Source: an uncultured Tissierellia bacterium (lineage in GTDB: Bacteria; Bacillota; Clostridia; Tissierellales; Peptoniphilaceae). Taken from it: a stretch of DNA of 64,000 nucleotides. Position 1 is the stretch's first letter, and every line of letters starts with the position of its first letter. Below the pieces are notes generated by a model. That model made no database searches. It was not told where the DNA came from and worked only from the letters and a program-made list of their open reading frames with translations. Positions 57,776 to 64,000 of this stretch are shown in pieces. The stretch covers positions 62,001 through 126,000 of the forward strand of contig CALAJY010000026.1 of the NCBI GenBank assembly GCA_937923265.1, in the 5' to 3' direction. The position numbers and the translations under genes are program-made.

Positions 57776-57804
57776 TTGACAAAAGTGGGATTCTTCCCTA
57801 TACT
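57776..57804 (+). promoter_or_regulatory. Promoter of the tRNA-Ser(GGA)-SRP RNA transcript
   Basis: Consensus TTGACA (57776-57781), 17-base spacer, TATACT (57799-57804); predicted start ~11 bases upstream of the tRNA. Confidence 0.88.
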
Positions 57805-57821
57805 ATCTTGGTAAACCTTTT

Positions 57822-57911
57822 GGAGAGTTGTCCGAGTGGTCGAAGGAGCATGATTGGAAATCATGTATACGTGTATGCGTATCGAGGGTTCGAATCCCTC
57901 ACTCTCCGCCA
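57822..57911 (+). tRNA. tRNA-Ser (anticodon GGA)
   Basis: A 90-base class II tRNA with encoded CCA. Acceptor GGAGAGT pairs with ACTCTCC (57901-57907), discriminator G57908. Anticodon stem CATGA/TCATG encloses TTGGAAA, anticodon GGA, reading UCC and UCU. Long variable arm, T arm GAGGGTTCGAATCCCTC. Its 3' end runs straight into the SRP RNA. Confidence 0.97.
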
Positions 57912-58180
57912 TAGCACTATATGGGGAGTTAGCGGTGCCCTGTAACCTGCAATCCGCTATAGCAGGGTAGAAGTCCCGGCCGAGGTGATTCGAAGGGGCA
58001 TTTCGGCTTTTGTAAGTGGCGTTGACGATGCGGTCTTGCACAATGGAGCGCCATGAACCATGTCAGGTCCGGAAGGAAGCAGCATTAAGTGGTCCCCTTC
58101 ATGTGTTGCAAGAGTGCCGCCTCTGAGTTAACTGCTTGAGCCCGTGTTTTTACGGACCAACAGAGCCGGGTGTGCGGAAT
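57905..58180 (+). ncRNA. ffs: Signal recognition particle RNA, large bacterial type
   Basis: About 275 bases. The Alu-domain sequence (GGAGTTAGCGGTGCCCTGTA and GCAATCCGCT) and the SRP54-binding S-domain helix 8 (CATGTCAGGTCCGGAAGGAA, then GCAGCATTAAGTGG) match the Bacillus scRNA type, which carries an Alu domain that enterobacterial 4.5S lacks. It guides membrane-protein nascent chains with Ffh. The 5' end is set by comparison with Bacillus and falls inside the last bases of the tRNA; the 3' end (GTGTGCGGAAT) can pair with CCGC at 57906-57909. Boundaries are approximate. Confidence 0.93.
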
Positions 58181-58186
58181 TATTGA

Positions 58187-58212
58187 AGAAGCCCTCCGGG
58201 CTTCTTTTTTTT
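58187..58212 (+). terminator. Terminator of SRP RNA
   Basis: AGAAGCCC (58187-58194) pairs with GGGCTTCT (58198-58205), 3-base loop, T8. Confidence 0.9.
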
Positions 58213-58288
58213 GCAAGTTTCGGGTATGAATAGTACGAAACGTTTATATGCGGGAGCAATTCCGCTGGAAGATCGAAAGGATACCGGT

Positions 58289-58702
58289 ATGCAAGAACAG
58301 ATGTATTACAATGGGGAAGTCAGTAAACTCTTTGATGCCCTCAAGAAGGGAGACCAGGAGGCGATTCGCCACCTTACGATTGTAGAAGACTATGGATCCC
58401 ACCATACCACCGCAGACGGGCAAGAGCTGCCCCTCTTTCAATGGGAGGACGGGGGAAGAAAACTGGCCCGTTACGAAGAAGATAGGACCCTCTTTTTGGT
58501 GCAGACCTCGGTGGTCTATGAGGAAGAGGACAGCAGCGAAGATCGGGACTGGTTCCAGGTCGCCTCTCGGGAGCAGGCGGAGTGGCTCAATGAACACCTG
58601 GATGGGCATAAGTTAGCTTATGAGTATAAGGCTCCCCATGCTTGGTCGGCGGAGGGAAAGATCCTCTTTTCCCTGGCTTCGGATGCACAAAGCCGTCACT
58701 GA
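58289..58702 (+). CDS. Conserved-looking acidic protein of unknown function
   Basis: A 137-residue soluble acidic protein that I do not recognise. It starts MQEQMYYNGEVSKLF and has the patterns HLTIVEDYGSHHTTADGQEL and DWFQVASREQAEWLNEHLDG; the regular mix of charged and aromatic residues and the terminator after it support a real gene. ATG 58289 has AAAGGA 8 bases upstream; ATG 58226 (158 residues) has no site and lies close to the SRP terminator. There is no membrane segment or known motif. A promoter between 58212 and 58289 is not obvious. Confidence 0.6.
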   Translation: MQEQMYYNGEVSKLFDALKKGDQEAIRHLTIVEDYGSHHTTADGQELPLFQWEDGGRKLARYEEDRTLFLVQTSVVYEEEDSSEDRDWFQVASREQAEWLNEHLDGHKLAYEYKAPHAWSAEGKILFSLASDAQSRH

Positions 58703-58717
58703 GAGAGCATAAAAAAA

Positions 58718-58748
58718 GAGCCCGGGCGCAGCCCGGGCTCTTTTTTTT
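58718..58748. terminator. Bidirectional terminator between the unknown gene and pyrI
   Basis: GAGCCCGGGC (58718-58727) pairs with GCCCGGGCTC (58731-58740), loop GCA, T8 on the plus strand and A7 before the stem for the minus strand. Confidence 0.92.
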
Positions 58749-58761
58749 ATGAAAGAAATTC

Positions 58762-59193
58762 TTAATCAAATTTTTCTTTTTCTCCGATGGTCTCACAGTA
58801 AACGCAACGGTAGGTCTTCTTCTCCGGGTCGGTGAGCTTAAAGACCTGGGGAAGTTCCTGTTCGATGGAGGTGATGCAACGGGGATTGTGGCAGTGGAGG
58901 ATGTCGGTAATGGTCTCCGGAAGACTGGGATGCGTCTTTTTCACGATGGATCCGCCCTGGACAATGTTAATGGTAATGTTGGGGTCAAAATATCCCAGCA
59001 GGTCTAGGTCCAGTTCAATGGGCTCATTGATTTTGAGAATGTCCTTCTTCTCTCTTTTGTTGCTCACCGCGTTTTCAATGATGGCGATTTGGCAATCCAG
59101 TTTGTCTAATCCGAGATAATGGTAGAGGACCATGCCCTGTCCTGCCGGAATGTGGTCAATAACTACGCCCTCGGTAATCGATCCGATAATCAT
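58762..59193 (-). CDS. pyrI: Aspartate carbamoyltransferase regulatory subunit
   Basis: A 143-residue allosteric subunit. The N-terminal nucleotide-binding domain (IDHIPAGQG, LDKLDCQIAIIENA, KKDILKINEP) binds CTP/ATP; the C-terminal zinc domain carries four Cys (CHNPRC and CVYC). It makes the PyrB trimers into an allosterically inhibited dodecamer. It is last in the pyr operon and overlaps pyrB by 4 bases. Confidence 0.95.
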   Translation of the reverse strand: MIIGSITEGVVIDHIPAGQGMVLYHYLGLDKLDCQIAIIENAVSNKREKKDILKINEPIELDLDLLGYFDPNITINIVQGGSIVKKTHPSLPETITDILHCHNPRCITSIEQELPQVFKLTDPEKKTYRCVYCETIGEKEKFD

Positions 59194-60107
59194 GCTTCTA
59201 CCCCCAATAGTTTTAAAATCAGTGCCATACGAATAAATTTACCATTGCGAACCTGACGGAAGTAGGCGGCCCTGGGGTCGGAATCTACTGCCGTGGAGAT
59301 TTCGTTTACACGAGGAAGGGGATGCAGGATGCGCATGTCTTTCTTTGCTCCCTTCAGCTTGTCCGGAGTGAGGATATAGGTGTCCTTCAGCCGAATGTAG
59401 TCCGCCTCGTTAAAGAAGCGTTCCTTCTGGACACGGGTCATGTATAGGATATCCAGCTCGGGGATCGCCTCTTCCAGATCTCGTACCTCTTTGTATTCAA
59501 TGCCTTCCTTCTCCAGGATTTCCGTGCGCACATGCTCGGGAATCATCAGCTCTTCCGGAGAGATGAGAACGAAGCGGATTCCCTGGTAGCGACTCATAGC
59601 GGTGATCAGAGAGTGTACCGTTCTTCCGAACTTCAGGTCGCCGCAGCAACCAATCACCAAGTTATCCAACCGGCCCATTTCACGATGGATGGTTAAGAGG
59701 TCGGTCAGAGTCTGCGTGGGATGGTTGTGCCCCCCGTCTCCCGCATTGATCACGGGAATTTGTACCGCTTTCGAAGCGACATAGGGAGCCCCTTCCTTGG
59801 GATGGCGCATGGCGATGATGTCGGCAAAGCACTCTACGGTTCTTGCGGTGTCTGCCACACTCTCCCCCTTTGCTGCGGAGGAAGCCTTTCCCGAAGAGAA
59901 GCCGATGACACTGCCGCCCAAATCCAACATTGCGGATTCAAAGCTGAGGCGGGTCCGGGTGGATGGCTCATAGAAAAGAGTCGCAATTTTTTTGTGGGCA
60001 CAGAAGCTGTTGTAAGCTTCCGGGTGCGCGATGATGTCCTTGGCCTTCTCGATCAGTTGATCGATCTCCTCGGTCGAAAGGTCTTTGATGTCGATTAAAT
60101 CTTTCAT
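59190..60107 (-). CDS. pyrB: Aspartate carbamoyltransferase catalytic subunit
   Basis: A 305-residue transcarbamylase forming carbamoyl aspartate. The carbamoyl-phosphate loop EPSTRTRLSFESAM, the 80s loop (GKASSAAKGESVADT, with Ser and Lys), NAGDGGHNHPTQTLTD and LHPLPRVNEI are intact. It is the form that pairs with PyrI. It lies 15 bases after pyrE with GAGAGG upstream. Confidence 0.96.
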   Translation of the reverse strand: MKDLIDIKDLSTEEIDQLIEKAKDIIAHPEAYNSFCAHKKIATLFYEPSTRTRLSFESAMLDLGGSVIGFSSGKASSAAKGESVADTARTVECFADIIAMRHPKEGAPYVASKAVQIPVINAGDGGHNHPTQTLTDLLTIHREMGRLDNLVIGCCGDLKFGRTVHSLITAMSRYQGIRFVLISPEELMIPEHVRTEILEKEGIEYKEVRDLEEAIPELDILYMTRVQKERFFNEADYIRLKDTYILTPDKLKGAKKDMRILHPLPRVNEISTAVDSDPRAAYFRQVRNGKFIRMALILKLLGVEA

Positions 60108-60122
60108 TCGGATACCTCTCCT

Positions 60123-60767
60123 TTATTGATTTTTCCTCGCGGCAATCCAGCTTTCATCCTCCGGATGATCGCGAAACTGCTTGAGATGTTGAATATCTTC
60201 CTCGCTGATTTGACCGATTTCCACGGCGACTTCCAGCGTTGCATCAAAATCCGTCAGGCTGTAATTCTTCACGTTTGCCCGGGCCAGTCGATCGATGCTC
60301 TTCTGCATTCCATAGGTATAGATGGAGACGATCCCCAAAACTTCCGCCCCCTCCTCCCGAAGCGCTTCGACCACGTCGAGGACGCTGCCCCCGGTGGAAA
60401 TCAGGTCTTCGACAACGACGACTTTTTCTCCCTTTTCCAAGCGACCTTCAATCTTGTTTTTGCGGCCATGGTCCTTGTTGCCCGATCGCACATAGCCCAT
60501 GGGAAGGCCCATGAGTTGCGCGGTGATGGCGGCGTGAGCGATTCCCGCGGTGCTGGTTCCGAACAGGGCCTCCGCCTGCGGAAAGTGCTCCTCCACCAAG
60601 GCCTTCAGCCCCTCCTCAATATGGGTCCGCACCCGGGGATCCGACAAGGTCAGGCGGTTATCACAGTAAATGGGGCTGTGAATTCCGCTTGCCCAGACAA
60701 AAGGATCATCGGGCCGGAGAAAGACCGCGCCAATGGATAAAAGGTCTCTGGCAATTTCTTTTTTCAT
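60123..60767 (-). CDS. pyrE: Orotate phosphoribosyltransferase
   Basis: A 214-residue type I phosphoribosyltransferase that makes OMP from orotate and PRPP. ASGIHSPIYCDNR (orotate-binding), VRSGNKDHGRKNKIEG (flexible catalytic loop) and the PRPP motif VVVVEDLISTGGS are present. ATG 60767 is preceded by AAGGAGGA; an in-frame TTG upstream is not needed. Operon position between pyrF and pyrB. Confidence 0.95.
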   Translation of the reverse strand: MKKEIARDLLSIGAVFLRPDDPFVWASGIHSPIYCDNRLTLSDPRVRTHIEEGLKALVEEHFPQAEALFGTSTAGIAHAAITAQLMGLPMGYVRSGNKDHGRKNKIEGRLEKGEKVVVVEDLISTGGSVLDVVEALREEGAEVLGIVSIYTYGMQKSIDRLARANVKNYSLTDFDATLEVAVEIGQISEEDIQHLKQFRDHPEDESWIAARKNQ

Positions 60768-60815
60768 GATTCCTCCTTGTGTTCTTCTTGGAAAAGCCTG
60801 CAAACCACGCTTGCC

Positions 60816-61517
60816 CTATTTTTCACAAAATTCTTTTACCGCTCGATGATAGGCGGCCTCAGGATCCGAGCTTTGGGTAATCGCCCTTCCCATCACGATA
60901 AAGTCCGATCCCAATTCTTTCGCCATTTCCGGGCTCGTGACCCGCTTTTGGTCCTGCCGGTCTCCCTCGGGAAAGCGAATCCCCGGCGTGACCGTTAAGA
61001 AGGAAGAACCACAGTGGCTATGTACGGTTTGACTCTCGAGTGGGGAGCAAATGACCCCGTCCAGCCCGGCATCCTTCGCATTCTTCGCATACCGGGCAAC
61101 GACCTCTTCCAGCGGCGAGGGAATCAGCAGTTCCTCCTTCATCATCTGTTGGGAGGTGGAAGTCAGCTGCGTAACCGCCAGCAGGTAGGGGTGCTTTCCC
61201 TGTGCATCACATAGGCCTCGGAGGGCCGCTTCCATCATCTCCTTGCCCCCCGCGGCATGAACATTGACCATGTCCACCCCCATGTTTCGAAGGCGGGCCA
61301 TGGCCTTTTCCACCGTGTGGGGAATATCGTGGAGTTTTAAATCCAAGAAGATTTTGTGGCCTCGCTTTTTGATGGCTTCCACGATGGAGGGACCCTCCGC
61401 ATAGAAGAGTTCCATTCCAACTTTTACAAAGAGCGGGTCTCCCGAAAAGCGGTCAAGGAACTTGATACATTCCTGACCGGAGGGAAAATCGCAGGCAATA
61501 ATGACGGATTGGGTCAT
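60816..61517 (-). CDS. pyrF: Orotidine 5'-phosphate decarboxylase
   Basis: A 233-residue TIM-barrel enzyme forming UMP. The catalytic DxKxxD array is FLDLKLHDIP; IACDFPSG, FVKVGMELFY, TPGIRFPEGD and the phosphate-binding MGRAIT complete the site. A terminator-like hairpin lies between pyrD and this gene (start codon 30 bases after its U tract), which may reduce expression of the distal half of the operon. Confidence 0.95.
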   Translation of the reverse strand: MTQSVIIACDFPSGQECIKFLDRFSGDPLFVKVGMELFYAEGPSIVEAIKKRGHKIFLDLKLHDIPHTVEKAMARLRNMGVDMVNVHAAGGKEMMEAALRGLCDAQGKHPYLLAVTQLTSTSQQMMKEELLIPSPLEEVVARYAKNAKDAGLDGVICSPLESQTVHSHCGSSFLTVTPGIRFPEGDRQDQKRVTSPEMAKELGSDFIVMGRAITQSSDPEAAYHRAVKEFCEK

Positions 61518-61547
61518 AAGTTCTCCTTTCTGGCCGATTTCGGCCTC

Positions 61548-61581
61548 AAAAAATCCCTCATTCCCAAGGAATGAGGGATTT
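61548..61581 (-). terminator. Internal hairpin terminator between pyrD and pyrF
   Basis: A 14-bp perfect stem (61551-61564 with 61568-61581) and 3-base loop, with a T6 tract on the minus strand (61553-61548). A second small hairpin, GGCCGA/TCGGCC, lies between it and the pyrF ribosome-binding site. Confidence 0.82.
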
Positions 61582-61585
61582 CCCC

Positions 61586-62530
61586 CTAACTTTCATGGGC
61601 CATACCAATGGCTTCCGCGAGGGAATCCATTCGGTAGGTTTTCATCGTTTCCGGTAATTGTTCAATAATTTTTGGGCAGGTGAAGGGCTCTACCAAGTTT
61701 GCCGAGCCGATTTGCACCAGGCTGGCCCCCGCCAGCATCATTTCCAACACATCCTCAGCGGTGAAGACACCGCCGCCTCCCATAATGGGAACCTCCACCG
61801 CCTCGTAAACATCGTAGATGGCTCTTATGGCAATGGGGAAGATGGCGGGTCCCGAAAGACCGCCGGTGCGATTGGCGAGAAGGGGCTTCTTTCTCTTTAA
61901 ATCAATCCGCATTCCGAGAACGGTATTGATGAGGCTGATTCCGTCGGCGCCGCCCTCGACGCAGGCCTCCGCCACCTTCACGATATTGGTGTCATTGGGG
62001 GTCAGCTTCATGAAGACGGGCTTTGTTGTCGCTTCCTTTACCGCCTGGGTGATTTCCTTGGCACAGGAAGGGTCGGTTCCGAAACTCATGCCTCCGTGTT
62101 TGACGTTGGGGCAGCTTACGTTGATCTCCAGGATGCCCACGGCTTCTTCCCGGTCAAAGGCCTTGGCAACCTTGACATATTCTTCCGTGGAAAAGCCACA
62201 GATATTCGCAATCACCTTCTTGGAGAAGACCTTTTTCAGCCGAGGGAGCTCCTTGTCCAGCACCTCTTCGAAGCCGGGATTTTGCAGGCCAACCGCATTG
62301 AGCATGCCGGATGGGGTTTCGGCGATGCGGGGGATGGGGTTGCCATAGCGGGCTTCCTCGGTGGTTCCCTTTAACGCCAAGGATCCCAGACAATTTAAAT
62401 CGTAGAGGTCCTTAAATTCCAGACCGTATCCGAAGGTGCCGCTGGCGGGAATGATGGGATTGTCAAAGTCCAACCCGCACACGCTCACCTTCAACGCCTC
62501 GCTACTCGTGATTTTCTTTTCCTCTACCAT
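61586..62530 (-). CDS. pyrD: Dihydroorotate dehydrogenase B, catalytic subunit
   Basis: A 314-residue class 1B FMN enzyme. The catalytic Cys is in EINVSCPNVK; ASGTFGYG, LKGTT, NAVGLQNPG, the FMN-phosphate loops GGGGVFTAEDV and QIGSAN are typical. It oxidises dihydroorotate and passes electrons to PyrK and NAD+. It overlaps pyrK by 7 bases, as expected for heterotetramer partners. Confidence 0.95.
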   Translation of the reverse strand: MVEEKKITSSEALKVSVCGLDFDNPIIPASGTFGYGLEFKDLYDLNCLGSLALKGTTEEARYGNPIPRIAETPSGMLNAVGLQNPGFEEVLDKELPRLKKVFSKKVIANICGFSTEEYVKVAKAFDREEAVGILEINVSCPNVKHGGMSFGTDPSCAKEITQAVKEATTKPVFMKLTPNDTNIVKVAEACVEGGADGISLINTVLGMRIDLKRKKPLLANRTGGLSGPAIFPIAIRAIYDVYEAVEVPIMGGGGVFTAEDVLEMMLAGASLVQIGSANLVEPFTCPKIIEQLPETMKTYRMDSLAEAIGMAHES

Positions 62531-63324
62531 TGGATCACCTTCCGATCAAATACCGGACCTGCCTTGCAGACCCTGCGGGGACCTTTTTTCGTTTCGATGG
62601 TGCAGCCACGGCAAGCACCGATGCCACATCCCATGCGCTCTTCCATGCTCAGTTCGCCCGGGATGTCATACTCGTCCAGCATTTTATCCAGCGCCTTCAG
62701 CATGGGGGGAGGTCCACAGCTATAGACATAGGGCGGAAGATCGGTGCCTTCGCCTTCCTTGTCCAGCCAGAGCTTCAGGGCATCGGTCACGAAGCCCTTA
62801 CTTCCCACGGATCCATCAACGGTGGCGAGAAGGACTCGGCAGCCCAATTCTTCAAAATCTTTTTGCAGCAGGATTTCCTCTTTTTTGTTGTATCCGAGCA
62901 CCACAACGGGCTTTCCCGTGGGCTTGTCGGAGTCCTTATCCTCTTCTCTCTGCGCGAGAAGCTGTAATGCCAGGGCATAGAGGGGAGGAACCCCAACGCC
63001 GCCTCCGATGAGGAGCGGCGTGTGACCGGGAGCTCGGTGAAGGCGGAAGCCGTTGCCCAGTCCGGTGAGCAGGTCCACCTTATCCCCTTGCGCCAGTTGT
63101 GCGAGAAGCATGGTGCCCTTTCCCATAATCTTAAAGACCAACTTCAGCCTGTGATCGTCCCAGCTCTTCACGGAGATCGGTCGCCGGAGAAAGTAGGGAG
63201 GGACCTGCACCTGCACGAATTGGCCCGCCTTGGTCAAGCCTTCCGTATTTCCTTCCATTTCCACCTCAAAGGCATCCGCCGTTAGTTGGGTGTTTTTTGT
63301 GACGGTAAACACTTCCTGTCTCAT
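62524..63324 (-). CDS. pyrK: Dihydroorotate dehydrogenase B, electron-transfer subunit
   Basis: A 266-residue ferredoxin-reductase-type subunit with FAD domain (FLRRPISV, GKGTMLL), NAD domain (LLIGGGVGVPPLYALA, YSCGPPPMLKA) and a C-terminal 2Fe-2S site with four Cys (MGCGIGACRGC and VCKAGPVF). ATG 63324 has AAGGAGG upstream; the long in-frame extension to 63501 would overlap pyrR. It is 10 bases after pyrR. Confidence 0.94.
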   Translation of the reverse strand: MRQEVFTVTKNTQLTADAFEVEMEGNTEGLTKAGQFVQVQVPPYFLRRPISVKSWDDHRLKLVFKIMGKGTMLLAQLAQGDKVDLLTGLGNGFRLHRAPGHTPLLIGGGVGVPPLYALALQLLAQREEDKDSDKPTGKPVVVLGYNKKEEILLQKDFEELGCRVLLATVDGSVGSKGFVTDALKLWLDKEGEGTDLPPYVYSCGPPPMLKALDKMLDEYDIPGELSMEERMGCGIGACRGCTIETKKGPRRVCKAGPVFDRKVIQW

Positions 63325-63334
63325 AAGGCCTCCT

Positions 63335-63904
63335 TTACCGGGAACGGTCCGTTCCCTCTGCTGGGCCCAAAGTGACGAGAATGACTTCTTTTGTCCCGTC
63401 CACTTCAGGCACGTGTACTTCGATGGATTCTTTTCGAGAACTCGGAACATTTTTCCCGACAAAGTCCGGTCGAATGGGAAGCTCTCGATGGCCCCGGTCA
63501 ATCAGGGTGGCCAAGCGAATGCATTTGGGTCTGCCCATCTGCATCAGGCAGTCCATGGCCGCTCGAATGGTACGACCGGTAAAAATCACATCATCCACCA
63601 ATATTACGTCCTTACCCTCAATTGGGCTTTCGGGAACAAGGGAGGATAAGATTTCCGGCGCATCCGCCCGTTCGGTGCGATCATCCCGATAGAGGGTGAT
63701 ATCGATGGATGCGGTTTCCACGGGAATCGAACCGATCTTTCGCAGATTTTCCGCGATCTGCTCCGCCAGAGGGACGCCTCTTCGACGAATGCCGATCAGG
63801 AGAAAGTCCTTGGCGTCCTGCTCTCTCTCCAAGATTTCGTGAGAGATTCGCATCAGCGACCGGTCCATCTGTCCTTCATCCATTAATTTCGTCTTAAACT
63901 GCAT
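63335..63904 (-). CDS. pyrR: Pyrimidine operon regulator PyrR / uracil phosphoribosyltransferase
   Basis: A 189-residue RNA-binding attenuation protein of the phosphoribosyltransferase fold. GIRRRGVPLAEQIAENL, the ITLYRDD segment (RNA-binding face) and the PRPP motif VILVDDVIFTGRTIRAA are typical. With UMP bound it stabilises terminator formation in pyr leaders. ATG 63904 is preceded by CAGGAGC; five codons further upstream is another ATG inside the leader. It is first in the operon, directly after the leader described below. Confidence 0.95.
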   Translation of the reverse strand: MQFKTKLMDEGQMDRSLMRISHEILEREQDAKDFLLIGIRRRGVPLAEQIAENLRKIGSIPVETASIDITLYRDDRTERADAPEILSSLVPESPIEGKDVILVDDVIFTGRTIRAAMDCLMQMGRPKCIRLATLIDRGHRELPIRPDFVGKNVPSSRKESIEVHVPEVDGTKEVILVTLGPAEGTDRSR

Positions 63905-63919
63905 AATTGCTCCTGACAT

Positions 63920-63951
63920 AAAAAAAGCACCTCACGGGAGACCGTAGGCGC
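63920..63951 (-). promoter_or_regulatory. PyrR-type attenuator in the pyr operon leader
   Basis: On the minus strand a hairpin (63951-63942 with 63937-63927, one A bulged, loop TCTC) is followed by T7 (63926-63920), ending 4 bases before the pyrR ribosome-binding site. Within it lies TCCCGTGAGG (63939-63930), which fits the PyrR-binding loop pattern UCCNGNGAGG. The two elements overlap, unlike the separate hairpins of Bacillus leaders. Confidence 0.75.
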
Positions 63952-63965
63952 AAACTCACAAGGAA

Positions 63966-63983
63966 CGAAGCATAGAAGCTTCG
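63966..63983 (-). promoter_or_regulatory. Upstream leader hairpin of the pyr operon
   Basis: CGAAGC (63966-63971) pairs with GCTTCG (63978-63983), 6-base loop. It is upstream of the attenuator in the same leader; the promoter is outside the window. Confidence 0.45.
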
Positions 63984-64000
63984 CATCACACTTCTTATTC

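Noticed and set aside
1..64000. CRISPR arrays, IS elements, prophage or integrase genes
   Set aside because: No regularly spaced repeats, transposase or integrase frames, or target-site duplications were seen on either strand.

Overview
The window reads as chromosomal DNA of a Gram-positive, probably anaerobic member of the Bacillota (Firmicutes, Clostridia-like). The evidence is Bacillota-style gene order (tmk-darA-holB-ricT; tig-clpP-clpX-lon-engB; tRNA-Ser followed by a large, Alu-domain-bearing SRP RNA), CtsR and CIRCE operators, Rex, DegV, Gls24/Asp23, PyrR, a class 1B dihydroorotate dehydrogenase with its PyrK partner, and small redox proteins (2x4Fe-4S ferredoxin, rubredoxin, an EFR1-type flavodoxin-ferredoxin). 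Base composition is fairly GC-rich for that group. No phage genes, IS elements or CRISPR arrays were seen. Coding density is very high and neighbours are often coupled by ATGA or longer overlaps.

Layout. 1-2942: end of dnaB, then a GNAT acetyltransferase and the DnaD-like and DnaC/DnaI-like primosome proteins, overlapping in series. 3011-6665: nnrE, serS, murG and an O-methyltransferase. 6724-9188 (minus): ddl-murF, convergent with the previous block across a 20-bp-stem terminator. 9342-14993: a three-gene cassette (TerB-type protein, DUF2791-type ATPase, Lhr-like helicase) that matches the Shango anti-phage system, followed by tRNA-Ser(CGA). 15453-17305: macrodomain protein, EFR1 protein and corrinoid adenosyltransferase, then a well-folded unassigned RNA (about 17346-17495). 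17560-21067: murI (minus), HAD hydrolase, Asp23-like protein and a MATE exporter. 21124-23268: htpG behind a compact terminator/promoter/CIRCE control region. 23378-31037: branching enzyme (minus), an atypical phosphofructokinase, an SH3 protein, a NAD synthetase whose glutaminase half looks dead, then tmk-darA-holB. 31085-37148: ricT, ferredoxin, rsmI, glmM, cca, degV. 37307-43730: the protein quality-control cluster tig-clpP-clpX-lon-engB. 43862-46173 (minus): TVP38-like membrane protein, GT4 glycosyltransferase, rubredoxin. 46410-53979: GHKL anti-sigma-type protein, typA, cls, rex, an ABC-F ATPase and a GDPD-fold protein lacking key catalytic residues. 54022-57714: a J-domain protein and clpB behind two CtsR boxes. 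57776-58212: tRNA-Ser(GGA) and SRP RNA on one transcript. 58289-58702: unknown protein. 58762-end (minus): pyrimidine operon pyrR-pyrK-pyrD-pyrF-pyrE-pyrB-pyrI with a PyrR-type leader.

Themes. Stress proteostasis is split among HrcA (htpG), CtsR (J-protein/clpB) and apparently constitutive control (tig/clpP/clpX/lon). Pyrimidine synthesis combines PyrR attenuation with the allosteric PyrI subunit. Several genes (lon, rsmI, cls, pyrR, and more loosely pyrF and nadE) lie directly behind a terminator-like hairpin with no room for a separate promoter, suggesting read-through or attenuation as a recurrent device. Five cell-wall precursor genes (murG, murF, ddl, murI, glmM) lie at separate sites.
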